Position numbers and translations under genes: made by a program. DNA of 17,065 bases, taken from the NCBI GenBank assembly GCA_910577605.1, contig CAJTON010000033.1, forward strand, positions 14,582 through 31,646, written 5' to 3'. Below, one piece after another: positions 5,457 to 12,685 of the stretch (the stretch's first letter is position 1; every line of letters begins with the position of its first letter). The DNA is from an uncultured Butyrivibrio sp. (GTDB lineage: Bacteria; Bacillota; Clostridia; Lachnospirales; Lachnospiraceae). Under the pieces are notes generated by a model. The model saw only the letters and a list, made by a program, of their open reading frames with translations. It ran no database searches and was not told the DNA's origin.

Positions 5457-6362
5457 TTACAAAAGATACGGCGTTATCTGGTACACGAAATAATTGAGCC
5501 AGTTGCTGTAAAGACAGTTCGAGGTCGCCCTCCATGTAAGATACGGTCTCACGCCCGGATCGTCGTCGGGATAGTAATTGATCGGCAGCTTAGGGGACAG
5601 ACCTTTTGCGAGGTCTCTTTTGTACTCCTTGTCAAGCGTGAGCCGGTCGTATTCAAGATGCCCTAGTACAAAAATCTGCCGTCCGTCCTCCTTCATCACA
5701 AGCAGGTCTCCGACCTCTTCGGACTCCGCGAGTACGATAAGCTGTCTGCGGCTCCTTATATCCTCCCTTGAGGACTCCGTGTGCCTTGAATGCGGCGCCA
5801 TAAAAATATCGTCGAAGCCTCTCACGAGCGGATTCTTCCTGTTAAGCACTTTATGTCTGTATACGCCGGACACCTTCTCGTCGAGCCATATTTTGCGCAC
5901 TCCGAAGTGGTAGTACAGTCCCGCCTGCGCGCCCCAGCATATATGCAGCGTCGAGGCGACGTTTGTTTTGCTCCACTCCATGATTCCGACAAGCTCCTGC
6001 CAGTAATCCACCTCCTCAAACTCCATATGCTCTATGGGCGCGCCCGTTATTATCATGCCGTCGTATCTTTTTTCTTTTATACCGTCAAAAGTCTGGTAGA
6101 ACATATTAAGGTGCGAGGCCGCCGTGTGCGTTGACACATATGACGCTGTCTGCAAAAAGGTTATGTTTATCTGCAGGGGAGTGTTGGAAAGCGCGCGCAG
6201 AAGCTGCAGCTCCGTCTCCTCCTTGAGCGGCATAAGATTCAGGATGACTATCTCAAGAGGTCTTATATCCTGAGAAAGCGCCCTGTCCTCATCCATAACG
6301 AAAATATTTTCATTCTCCAGAACCGCCTTTGCAGGCAGGTCATTCTGCGTTCTGATAGGCAT
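5457..6362 (-). CDS. metA: Homoserine O-acetyltransferase, MetA family (predicted acetyl-CoA type)
   Basis: 301 residues, the usual MetA length. The enzyme acylates L-homoserine in the first committed step of methionine synthesis in the cytoplasm. The class I glutamine-amidotransferase-like fold is clear: NLMPLKEETELQLLRALSNT near 42-61, catalytic Cys142 in HICWGAQAG, and His235 and Glu237 in LGHLEYDR, completing the catalytic set. Position 111 in TGAPIEHMEF is Glu. In studied MetA proteins Glu111 goes with acetyl-CoA use (Bacillus cereus) and Gly111 with succinyl-CoA use (E. coli), so acetylation is predicted despite the family name succinyltransferase. It starts 2 bp after the ligA stop, so it has no leader of its own and must be read from the rluF-ligA transcript. 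A GGGAAGGGA ribosome site lies in the end of ligA. No convincing terminator is seen behind it. Confidence 0.96.
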   Translation of the reverse strand: MPIRTQNDLPAKAVLENENIFVMDEDRALSQDIRPLEIVILNLMPLKEETELQLLRALSNTPLQINITFLQTASYVSTHTAASHLNMFYQTFDGIKEKRYDGMIITGAPIEHMEFEEVDYWQELVGIMEWSKTNVASTLHICWGAQAGLYYHFGVRKIWLDEKVSGVYRHKVLNRKNPLVRGFDDIFMAPHSRHTESSREDIRSRRQLIVLAESEEVGDLLVMKEDGRQIFVLGHLEYDRLTLDKEYKRDLAKGLSPKLPINYYPDDDPGVRPYLTWRATSNCLYSNWLNYFVYQITPYLL

Positions 6363-6364
6363 TT

Positions 6365-8320
6365 CTAATCCCTTCCCGTAAGAGCCAGAAAATCCTGCTC
6401 CGAGATTATCGGTATCCCAAGCTCCCTGGCTTTTTTATTTTTGGACGATAAGCTGTTTACATCGTTGTTTATCAAATAATCCGTCTTTGAGGAAACGCTG
6501 CCGGACGCTTTGCCGCCCAGACTTTCGATATATGCCTTCAGCTCGTCTCGGTTGGCAAAATTATTCACGCTGCCCGTTATGACAAAAACCTTTCCCGCGA
6601 TAGGCGAATCGGTTTCCCTGACCTCACGCTCAAGCGTAAGCTCCGAAAGCAGCGAATAAAAAGACGACCTTTTCGCATCGTCCGCAAAATAATCCTCGAA
6701 CGCGGAGGCAAGCACCTCCCCGATGCCGTCTATCTGCGCCAATTCCTGCGCCGACGCGGAAACGATCTTATCAGGGTCGCCGTCGTACTGTCTGCATATG
6801 AGCTTCGCGTTCGCAAGCCCTATGCCCGCGATACCCAGTCCGTAAATAACGCGGTCCAGCGTCGTTTTACGGGATTCCTCAACGGATTTAATAATATTTT
6901 CATAGGACCTTTCGCCGAAGCCCTCCATCTCAACGATCTCGTCACGGTGTCTGTCCAGATGATACAAATCAGTATAGTCCTTTATAAAACCGCGGTCAAT
7001 AAATTTTTCAAGCGTCTGTCCGGAGATCCCGTCTATGTTGACCGCGTTCCTCGAAACGAAATGCTCGAAGCTTTTTATCTGCTTCGCCTGACAGAGCGGA
7101 TTGACGCAGTAAAGCGAATCCGCGCCCGCGCTGCTTTTTATTTCCGCCCTGCCTCCGCATACGGGACAAACCTTCGGTATCTCAAGAGTCCCGCTGCCCG
7201 TAAGGTTTTCCGCTATCTGCGGTATTATCATATTCGCCTTGTAGACTGTAAGCTCGTCTCCGATTCCGAGCTTAAGCTCCCGCACGATGCTTACATTGTG
7301 GACGCTCGCCCTCGATACTGTCGTACCCTCAAGCTCGACCGGCTCAAATACCGCCACGGGATTGATAAGTCCCGTCCTTGAAGCGCTCCACTCAACGTAT
7401 CTCAGCTTCGTGCTCGCAAGCTCGTCAGCCCATTTAAAAGCGATCGCATTGCGGGGAAATTTGGCGGTCGCGCCGAGAGACTCGCCGTACTCGATATCGT
7501 CGTACATAAGCACAAGCCCGTCGGACGGAAAATCGTTTTTCTCTACCGCATCGGCAAAAAGGCTCACTTTCTCCGCCATATCCGCTCCCGTGACGGTTTT
7601 TCTCTCCACAACGTCAAAGCCCTGCTCCTCAAGCCATTCAAACTGACACTCCCTTGAATTGTCAAAATCGACCCCGTCCGCGCGTATAAGCGCGAAGGCG
7701 ATAAAGCGCACGTTTCTCGACGCGGTGATCTCATTGTTGAGCTGTCTGACCGAGCCGCTGCAAAGATTCCGCGGATTCTTGTATTTCTCGTCCGGGTCCT
7801 CTATCATGCCGTTTATTTTTTCAAAATCAGAATATGTGATTAGCGCCTCGCCGCGTATGACAAGCTCGCCCTTATACGGGATTCCGGCAGGAAGATTGAC
7901 GAACACGCGGGCGTTTTGAGTTATTACCTCGCCGACATAGCCGTTTCCCCTTGTTACCGCCTTATAAAGCCGGCCGTCCCTGTATGTCACGACCACGGTA
8001 AGCCCGTCAAGCTTCCACGACAGGATCGACCTATGCCCGCCCGCAAAATCAGCCAAAGCTTCGACGGACTTGGTTTTGTCAAGACTTAACATCGGCGTTT
8101 CATGCTCTTCTTTGGGGAGAGAGCCGAGCGTTTCGTAGCCCACCCTGTTGGTGGGACTGCCCGCAAGCACGATCCCTGTTTCTTTTTCAAGCGCGGCAAG
8201 CTCGTCGTAAAGCTTATCGTACTCGTAGTTGCTCATTATCTCGTCCGTACCAGAATAATATACCTTGGCGGCTTCGTTGAGCCTTGCCGTCAGTTCTTTA
8301 ATTCTCGCTGTTTTGTCCAT
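6365..8320 (-). CDS. ligA: NAD-dependent DNA ligase
   Basis: 651 residues (E. coli LigA has 671). It seals nicks in replication and repair using NAD as adenylate donor. Domains in order: N-terminal Ia domain with YYSGTDEIMSNYEYDKLYDE (21-40) for NMN binding; adenylation domain with the active Lys103 in SWKLDG; OB fold (about 310-380); four-Cys zinc finger (Cys385, 388, 405, 410); helix-hairpin-helix region (about 420-560, with GLGIAGIGLANAKLI and IDGIGEVLASAF); BRCT domain (about 573-651, beginning IAGKVFVITGSV). All domains are intact. ATG 8320 has ribosome site AGGGGGA inside the 3' end of rluF, and the genes overlap by 23 bp, so translation is probably coupled. Many Clostridia carry ligA next to pcrA; here it sits between rluF and metA. 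Confidence 0.97.
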   Translation of the reverse strand: MDKTARIKELTARLNEAAKVYYSGTDEIMSNYEYDKLYDELAALEKETGIVLAGSPTNRVGYETLGSLPKEEHETPMLSLDKTKSVEALADFAGGHRSILSWKLDGLTVVVTYRDGRLYKAVTRGNGYVGEVITQNARVFVNLPAGIPYKGELVIRGEALITYSDFEKINGMIEDPDEKYKNPRNLCSGSVRQLNNEITASRNVRFIAFALIRADGVDFDNSRECQFEWLEEQGFDVVERKTVTGADMAEKVSLFADAVEKNDFPSDGLVLMYDDIEYGESLGATAKFPRNAIAFKWADELASTKLRYVEWSASRTGLINPVAVFEPVELEGTTVSRASVHNVSIVRELKLGIGDELTVYKANMIIPQIAENLTGSGTLEIPKVCPVCGGRAEIKSSAGADSLYCVNPLCQAKQIKSFEHFVSRNAVNIDGISGQTLEKFIDRGFIKDYTDLYHLDRHRDEIVEMEGFGERSYENIIKSVEESRKTTLDRVIYGLGIAGIGLANAKLICRQYDGDPDKIVSASAQELAQIDGIGEVLASAFEDYFADDAKRSSFYSLLSELTLEREVRETDSPIAGKVFVITGSVNNFANRDELKAYIESLGGKASGSVSSKTDYLINNDVNSLSSKNKKARELGIPIISEQDFLALTGRD

Positions 8321-9032
8321 GTCCGGTCATCCCCCTGAGCCTTTCAAGCTCCGCTCCAAGAAGCTCCCTCATCTGTCCCGGAGAAAGCCCCTCAAGCGTT
8401 ATATTCATTATTCTTATTCTTCGCAGCTTTACGACCTTATATCCGAAACAGCCGCACATCCGCCGTATCTGTCTGTTAAGCCCCTGTGTGAGCGTTATCT
8501 TAAATTCGTATTCCCCCGTCTGCTCCGTCCTGCACGGCGCAGTCGTTATCTTCTGTCCCGTAGCGCCGTTGGTCACAGGCACGCCCCGCTCCATTGCCTT
8601 AAGAAAACGCGCAGTCACGCGCTTGTCCACGGAGACTAGGTATTCCTTCTCATGCCCTCCCGACGCTTTAAGTATCTCGTTCATAAGCGCGCCGTCGTTC
8701 GTCAAAAGCATAAGCCCCTCGGAATCCTTATCAAGCCTTCCGACGGGATAAAGTCTTGTTTTTTCATGTATAAAACAGGATATTCCCTCCCCCTGACTGT
8801 CGGAAAGCGAGCTTATATATCCTGCGGGCTTGTAAAGCGCAAAGACCCTGCGCTCTGCGGCGCACGCGACCTCACGCCCGTCGACAAGCACTTTATCTTT
8901 GTCCTTTACTTTTGTGCCGGGCACGGCAATCTCACCGCCCACCGTCACTCTTCCCTCCGCCACAAGGCGGTCCGCCTCACGGCGCGAACAGAAGCCCGCG
9001 CCGCTAAGAAATTTGTTGATTCTCTCGTCCAT
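8298..9032 (-). CDS. rluF: 23S rRNA pseudouridine synthase, RluF/RsuA family
   Basis: 244 residues from ATG 9032. An S4 RNA-binding domain comes first (INKFLSGAGFCSRREADRLV, about 5-24), then the catalytic domain with Asp101 in VGRLDKDSEGLMLLTNDG. The C-terminal block LTQGLNRQIRRMCGCFGYKV and then RRIRIMNI is characteristic of RluF (pseudouridine 2604 of 23S rRNA in E. coli) within the RsuA/RluB/E/F group; the exact target nucleotide is inferred. A longer reading from 9248 is rejected because it would cross the tRNA on the other strand and adds no conserved sequence. No ribosome site is seen before ATG 9032, and a promoter at 9040-9068 would start the transcript at or next to the ATG, suggesting a leaderless message. 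First gene of the rluF-ligA-metA operon. Confidence 0.9.
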   Translation of the reverse strand: MDERINKFLSGAGFCSRREADRLVAEGRVTVGGEIAVPGTKVKDKDKVLVDGREVACAAERRVFALYKPAGYISSLSDSQGEGISCFIHEKTRLYPVGRLDKDSEGLMLLTNDGALMNEILKASGGHEKEYLVSVDKRVTARFLKAMERGVPVTNGATGQKITTAPCRTEQTGEYEFKITLTQGLNRQIRRMCGCFGYKVVKLRRIRIMNITLEGLSPGQMRELLGAELERLRGMTGHGQNSEN

Positions 9033-9039
9033 ATACGAT

Positions 9040-9068
9040 ATTTTAGCAGAAACGGCGCGGGAAGTAAA
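9040..9068 (-). promoter_or_regulatory. Predicted promoter of rluF-ligA-metA
   Basis: Minus strand: TTTACT (9063-9068), 17-nt spacer ending in TGC, TAAAAT (9040-9045). A start about 7 nt downstream falls at 9032-9033, i.e. on the rluF ATG. Confidence 0.5.
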
Positions 9069-9092
9069 ACCCGAAATAAGAATATTTATTTT

Positions 9093-9123
9093 TTGATTGC
9101 TAAATAACGGATTATGGTATATT
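9093..9123 (+). promoter_or_regulatory. Possible tRNA-Arg promoter
   Basis: TTGATT (9093-9098) and TATATT (9118-9123) with TG in front of the -10. The spacer is 19 nt, longer than ideal. It is divergent from the rluF promoter. Position fits a start about 28 nt before the tRNA. Confidence 0.4.
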
Positions 9124-9157
9124 ATATTTAAGGCGGTTTTAAAATATCGCTTTTCAG

Positions 9158-9231
9158 GCGCTTGTAGCTCAGTGGATAGAGCACCGGTTTCCGGAGCCGG
9201 GTTTGCGGAGGTTCGACTCCTCTCAGGCGCG
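9158..9231 (+). tRNA. tRNA-Arg, anticodon CCG
   Basis: The cloverleaf folds fully by eye. The acceptor stem GCGCTTG/CAGGCGC has one G-U pair. The D arm is GCTC/GAGC with an 8-nt loop. The anticodon stem CCGGT/GCCGG holds loop TTCCGGA with anticodon CCG at 9191-9193, and the T arm GGAGG/CCTCT carries loop TTCGACT. Discriminator base G at 9231. CCA is not encoded and must be added by the CCA enzyme. The variable loop counts 6 nt (GTTTGC, 9201-9206), one more than the usual 4-5. It is the only clear gene on the plus strand and is followed at once by a strong terminator. It decodes the rare CGG codon. Confidence 0.95.
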
Positions 9232-9234
9232 TAA

Positions 9235-9268
9235 AAAGAGCAGGTCACTGATAAACGACCTGCTCTTT
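9235..9268. terminator. Two-way terminator between tRNA-Arg and the DUF2871 gene
   Basis: A perfect 12-bp stem AAAGAGCAGGTC (9235-9246)/GACCTGCTCTTT (9257-9268) with a 10-nt loop. The minus direction ends in TTTTT (9233-9237), for the cellulase-DUF2871 transcript. The plus direction ends in CTTTGCTTTT, for the tRNA. It starts only 3 bp after the tRNA. Confidence 0.9.
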
Positions 9269-9283
9269 GCTTTTACGGAAAAT

Positions 9284-9700
9284 CTATTTTTCTGCCGCTT
9301 TTTTTATCTTAAAAAGCATTATCACAAGGCTGACTCCCATTATAATATGCCCGATTCCGGCTATCCCCGAAATCGACGCGTCAAGACCTCTGCTCACCTC
9401 ATTCTGAAGCACCTGCATAAGCCCGCGCATGAAAAATCCGATTCCGGTTATGTTGAGCCCTGTCTGATATGTAACCGACAGTAAGCCGACGCTTTTCTGA
9501 GAAGAAAACTCAAAATTCTTCTCAAGCAGCATAAGAACAAGGAAAAACAGCATTCCCAGCATAAAATAGTGGGCGTGCATCAGCGAGAGATTCGTGCTTC
9601 CCTCAAACGCCTTGTATTTTGTGAATTCCCTGAAAAAAACTCCGCAGACCATCGCAATGACCGCGTAAACGATCGCGGTTTTCGCATACCTTTTAGTCAT
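9284..9700 (-). CDS. DUF2871 family integral membrane protein
   Basis: 138 residues with four predicted membrane segments (about 7-24, 40-60, 75-97, 110-131). The motif GVFFREFTKYKAFEG followed by HAHYFMLGMLFFLVLMLLEK identifies the DUF2871 family of small inner-membrane proteins common in Firmicutes. Their function is unknown; the conserved His pair in the second segment (HAHYF) could bind a ligand or metal, but this is speculation. The gene begins 28 bp after the cellulase gene with a strong GGAGGAGG ribosome site, so it is probably on the same transcript, which ends at 9235-9268. A functional link to cellulose use is not evident. Confidence 0.85.
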   Translation of the reverse strand: MTKRYAKTAIVYAVIAMVCGVFFREFTKYKAFEGSTNLSLMHAHYFMLGMLFFLVLMLLEKNFEFSSQKSVGLLSVTYQTGLNITGIGFFMRGLMQVLQNEVSRGLDASISGIAGIGHIIMGVSLVIMLFKIKKAAEK

Positions 9701-9728
9701 GGTAAACCTCCTCCGTAATCAAAATAAC

Positions 9729-11270
9729 CTAACGGTACAATGAAACCGTATCAGACCACCTCATCGCGCAGGTCGATTTGTTGTACCAGTCGCCTGTGTC
9801 CCATAGATAAGCCGCGTATCCGTACTTTTGGCTCAGGCTCCTCACACATGAAAGAAACTCAACGGCGCCTTCCTTTCGCTCATACGAGCCGTTATCGTAA
9901 TTCGGAAGAGCGCTGTATTCCCCGACTATAACTCCGTATCCGGCGTCGGTGAATTTCTGCATCTTCTTAAAATACTGCTCCATCTCCGCCTTGTCAGCCG
10001 CGCTGCCCCATTCGTAAACGGGACTGCCCCAGCTTTCTTCCTTCCACATTCCGCAGTAGGGCCACGGCGTATAGTAGTGAACTGATATAAGAAGATGATT
10101 CCTGCAGGTGTCCGCGGGCATCCTGTATTCGGACGAGCAGGTTTTGTCTATATCCGTATTAAAGCCCGCGATCAGAAGATACCTCAGACCGTTATTTCCT
10201 CCGCTTGCGCGCACAAGATCGACAAAAGCCTGATTTATTCTGTTCACAAGCGCATAGCCCAGCTTATCTCCCAGCTCTTCGTTCGCTGACTCAAAAATAA
10301 GCTTTTCGTCATAGTCCTTGTAGTGTCCTGCGATCTGCGTCCACATGGCTTTGTACCTTTTCATGGTGCCCGCCTCGTCCCTCGCGAAATCGTCCCACCA
10401 TCCGTCGTCGTAATGAATATTTATTATAACGTACATACCGTTGGCATATGCGTATCCGATTATCTCGTCCACCCTGTCAAAGAACACGTCAGGTATTTTG
10501 TATGTGCCGTCCTTAGACATCATATTGGACCACGCGACGGGTATTCTTATGGACTCAAATCCGGCTTTCTTCATGCCGTCTATCATTGCCCTTGTCGTTT
10601 TGGGCTGTCCCCACGCAGTCTCCCAGTTGGTCACGTTTGTTACGTCAAACCACGGATTTCCGCCCGCAACCGCCTCCATTGTATTGCCGAGATTTATTCC
10701 GTCGCCCATCTCCTTGGCGATCTCTATGGCAGTTTTGGAAAAATTCCCTCCGGATGGTACTGACGGCGGCTTAATGCCGGCGGTAGGCTCCTCCTTTGTG
10801 GGAGTCTCCGGCTTCTGCGGTGTTGTGGGCTTCTGATTTTCTGCAGGCTTCTGCGGTGTCGTGGGCTTCTGACTCTCGGTCGCGTCCGGTTTCTGCCCCG
10901 AAGATGCCGTAGTACCGTCTTCCTTATCATTACTATCATTTCCGGGTTCCTGAGGCTTCGTCATGCCTGAGCTTTCTTTTTCACCGGATGTCACATCCTC
11001 CGAAGTCTCTTTGCCTTCGCCCGTTCCGGCATCCGTAATCTTTTCGCCGTCGGTGCCGTCTTCATCAGTCACATCCTGGCCTTCATCAGATTTCGCCGTA
11101 TCCTTCTCCGCAGATGTCGTTTTGTCCTTATCCGTAATATTTTCGGTTTCTATGGCACCGGTTCCGTCTGCGACTGCCGTCTGAGAGTTGCCTTTTCCGC
11201 ATGCCGCCACGGACATAGCGGCAAATATGACAATAAGTATCAATGCAATAAAGCGCGTCGGTTTTCTCAT
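9729..11270 (-). CDS. Cell-surface lipoprotein endoglucanase, glycoside hydrolase family 5 (subfamily 4-like)
   Basis: 513 residues. A lipoprotein signal comes first (basic start, hydrophobic 8-20, lipobox VAAC with Cys24), then an acidic Asp/Glu/Thr-rich stretch (about 35-120), then a Pro/Lys/Thr-rich linker with a 12-residue repeat (about 125-170). The GH5 catalytic domain spans about 178-513. Active-site features are Arg242 (IRIPVAW), His286 (NIHYDDGWW), the acid/base Glu331 in ESANEE, His398 (SVHYYTPW), the nucleophile Glu451 (IVGEYSAL) and Trp490. The opening GINLGNTMEA and NWETAWGQPKTT is typical of GH5_4, which includes endoglucanases and xyloglucanases, so beta-1,4-glucan backbone hydrolysis at the outer membrane face is likely; the preferred substrate cannot be read from sequence. 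There is no carbohydrate-binding or dockerin domain, so the enzyme is membrane-tethered rather than cellulosomal. It has its own promoter (11359-11388) and AAAGGAGG ribosome site. Confidence 0.92.
   Translation of the reverse strand: MRKPTRFIALILIVIFAAMSVAACGKGNSQTAVADGTGAIETENITDKDKTTSAEKDTAKSDEGQDVTDEDGTDGEKITDAGTGEGKETSEDVTSGEKESSGMTKPQEPGNDSNDKEDGTTASSGQKPDATESQKPTTPQKPAENQKPTTPQKPETPTKEEPTAGIKPPSVPSGGNFSKTAIEIAKEMGDGINLGNTMEAVAGGNPWFDVTNVTNWETAWGQPKTTRAMIDGMKKAGFESIRIPVAWSNMMSKDGTYKIPDVFFDRVDEIIGYAYANGMYVIINIHYDDGWWDDFARDEAGTMKRYKAMWTQIAGHYKDYDEKLIFESANEELGDKLGYALVNRINQAFVDLVRASGGNNGLRYLLIAGFNTDIDKTCSSEYRMPADTCRNHLLISVHYYTPWPYCGMWKEESWGSPVYEWGSAADKAEMEQYFKKMQKFTDAGYGVIVGEYSALPNYDNGSYERKEGAVEFLSCVRSLSQKYGYAAYLWDTGDWYNKSTCAMRWSDTVSLYR
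10810..10872 (-). repeat. 27-bp direct repeat coding the cellulase linker
   Basis: Two copies (10810-10836 and 10846-10872) differ at one base, with a 36-bp period. They encode QKPTTPQKP repeats. Such repeats can expand or contract by slippage and change linker length. Confidence 0.75.
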
Positions 11271-11339
11271 TTCAATCCTCCTTTAACCTTCCCGTGAGGC
11301 GTCATGCGCCTGACGGTGCTTACTTTATCCTACCGATTG

Positions 11340-11352
11340 AGCTTTTAAAGCT
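11340..11352. promoter_or_regulatory. Palindrome AGCTTTTAAAGCT at the cellulase transcription start (candidate operator)
   Basis: A 6-bp inverted repeat around a single central base. It lies 6 bp downstream of the -10, so it covers the predicted start point. A repressor bound here would block transcription. Confidence 0.45.
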
Positions 11353-11358
11353 GCATAT

Positions 11359-11388
11359 ATTATATATTGAACAGGCAAAATATGTCAA
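11359..11388 (-). promoter_or_regulatory. Strong promoter of the cellulase-DUF2871 operon
   Basis: Minus strand: consensus TTGACA (11383-11388), 18-nt spacer, consensus TATAAT (11359-11364). The leader is about 80 nt and contains a small hairpin CGTCA/TGACG shortly before the ribosome site. Confidence 0.75.
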
Positions 11389-11430
11389 TTACTCAAAAAA
11401 ACCAACTCTTCTCTTTATTACCGCTCTGTT

Positions 11431-11895
11431 TTACAGCGACATCACATAAATCTGGCAGGGGTTGTTTTCATCCCATAGACCGGGCAAAACCTCGAACTCC
11501 TTAAAGCCGAGGTCAAGATAGAATCTGTTTGTCACGTCGTATTCCTCATACATTCCCATGCGGACAGTTTTTACCTGTATAAAAGAATACTCTTTTTGTT
11601 TTTTCAAAAAGCTCTTCGCCGACTCAAAAAGAGAGCGCCCTACGCCTTTTCTGTGATATTCCCTGAGAACGCCCATAACGCTTAACTCCACGGTATCCTT
11701 TCCCGTCTCTTTAAGACAGAGAAAACCGACCGGCTTTTTATTGCCTTCCCGCGCGGCAAAACAGACCTCGTTCGCGCTGTTTTTTATATATTCCTCGCGC
11801 GCCTGCGCTATCCCGAACCATTCCGGAAGAGACTCAAGTATCTTCCTTACCACCGTCTGTTTCTCCCCGCTGTCCGTAATCTGTTCAATAATCAT
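11431..11895 (-). CDS. GNAT family N-acetyltransferase
   Basis: 154 residues with a full GNAT fold. The acetyl-CoA loop reads VLREYHRKGVGRSLFE (about 76-91), where the Q/R-x-x-G-x-G/A motif appears as RKGVGR. The C-terminal block NRFYLDLGFKEFE holds the conserved Tyr that usually acts as general acid, followed by LPGLWDENNPCQIYVM, a tail shared by a widespread uncharacterised subgroup of Firmicutes GNATs. The substrate is unknown; small-molecule or protein acetylation are both possible. It overlaps the preceding gene by 11 bp and is the last gene of the HTH-FlhA-like operon. No strong terminator is seen behind it. Confidence 0.85.
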   Translation of the reverse strand: MIIEQITDSGEKQTVVRKILESLPEWFGIAQAREEYIKNSANEVCFAAREGNKKPVGFLCLKETGKDTVELSVMGVLREYHRKGVGRSLFESAKSFLKKQKEYSFIQVKTVRMGMYEEYDVTNRFYLDLGFKEFEVLPGLWDENNPCQIYVMSL

Positions 11896-12685
11896 AAAAT
11901 TCCACTCCGTTTGATGATTTTGTCGTTATTCCCGAAACTCTGAGTCTGTCCCCCGCCTCCTCAAACTCAATATGAACATCCGTTCCAAAGTGCGCGCTGA
12001 TTACATTCTCCTTCCATTCGTACGGAGTCCCGTTCCACATCAGCAGACTTTCGATAAGGATACGGTGGTTTACCGGAAGCTGTCTTATACATTCAAGAAC
12101 GCGCATAATAAAATCCTGCGCGCCAACGGGCGCGAATACCTGATCCGGCACGCCGCAGACCGCGGCAAAGACGGCTCCGTGGTCGTGAGGGCATCTGTAA
12201 TAGCAGTAATTTTCCTTTGACAGCGCGCACGCCACCATCGAAAGATTATGCCCGTTAAGCTCCTCGTCGAGAGAAAAGCATTCTGTGGTAAAAACATCAA
12301 AATCCCATTCTCTGCCAGTTTGATTTATCTCATTTGCCAGCTTTAACAGATTATCGTCAAAGCCGTTTATATTGTGCCAGCCCCACATCCATGTATTGCT
12401 GCGCTCCGCCTCGCTGCCTATAAACTGCATCGGATAAACGTCTGCGCCGAATCTGATAGTACCTTCTCCGAAATCATAGAACCAGTCCATGTCCTTTACC
12501 ACCTGTTCCGCAAACGCCTTCTGTATAACGACCATAGGTCCGACACACGCGGAATACACCTGTTCCCAGTCGTTACGGTCGATATGGTAGTCCGTATCGA
12601 ATATAGAAACGCGGAGAGCGTCGGTCTTACCGCCGCTCTCCTTCTGTCCCTCCGTTTTTTTCTTAAATCTGTCAAACAGTCCCAT
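11885..12685 (-). CDS. DUF6882-like protein of unknown function
   Basis: 266 residues, soluble, with a short Lys-rich start (MGLFDRFKKKTEGQKESGGK). Conserved-looking blocks are SNTWMWGWHNI (about 94-104), which resembles the Trp-rich core of DUF6882 family proteins, and YYRCPHDHGAVFAAVCGVP (about 161-179), with Cys and two His that could bind a metal. No signal peptide or membrane segment. The DUF6882 assignment is by pattern memory and only moderately sure. The ATG at 12685 overlaps the end of the HTH gene by 14 bp and has GGAGA as ribosome site, so the two are likely translated together. Confidence 0.65.
   Translation of the reverse strand: MGLFDRFKKKTEGQKESGGKTDALRVSIFDTDYHIDRNDWEQVYSACVGPMVVIQKAFAEQVVKDMDWFYDFGEGTIRFGADVYPMQFIGSEAERSNTWMWGWHNINGFDDNLLKLANEINQTGREWDFDVFTTECFSLDEELNGHNLSMVACALSKENYCYYRCPHDHGAVFAAVCGVPDQVFAPVGAQDFIMRVLECIRQLPVNHRILIESLLMWNGTPYEWKENVISAHFGTDVHIEFEEAGDRLRVSGITTKSSNGVEFYDY

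Noticed and set aside
6947..7919. Several plus-strand frames of 86-144 residues opposite ligA
   Set aside because: They are shadows of a highly conserved ligase gene in codon-biased DNA, with no start signals of their own.
9033..9248. A longer rluF reading from ATG 9248
   Set aside because: It would pass antisense through the whole tRNA-Arg gene. The family's conserved start (INKFLS...) begins right after ATG 9032.
10323..10836. Plus-strand frames of 131-146 residues opposite the cellulase
   Set aside because: They lie antisense to the GH5 catalytic domain and have no ribosome site or recognisable domain.
11271..11358. A riboswitch in the cellulase leader
   Set aside because: The leader is about 80 nt and has only a 5-bp hairpin; no c-di-GMP, purine, glycine or other known riboswitch core was recognised.
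11390..11430. A terminator behind the GNAT gene
   Set aside because: A T-run exists on the minus strand at 11394-11400, but no convincing stem precedes it.
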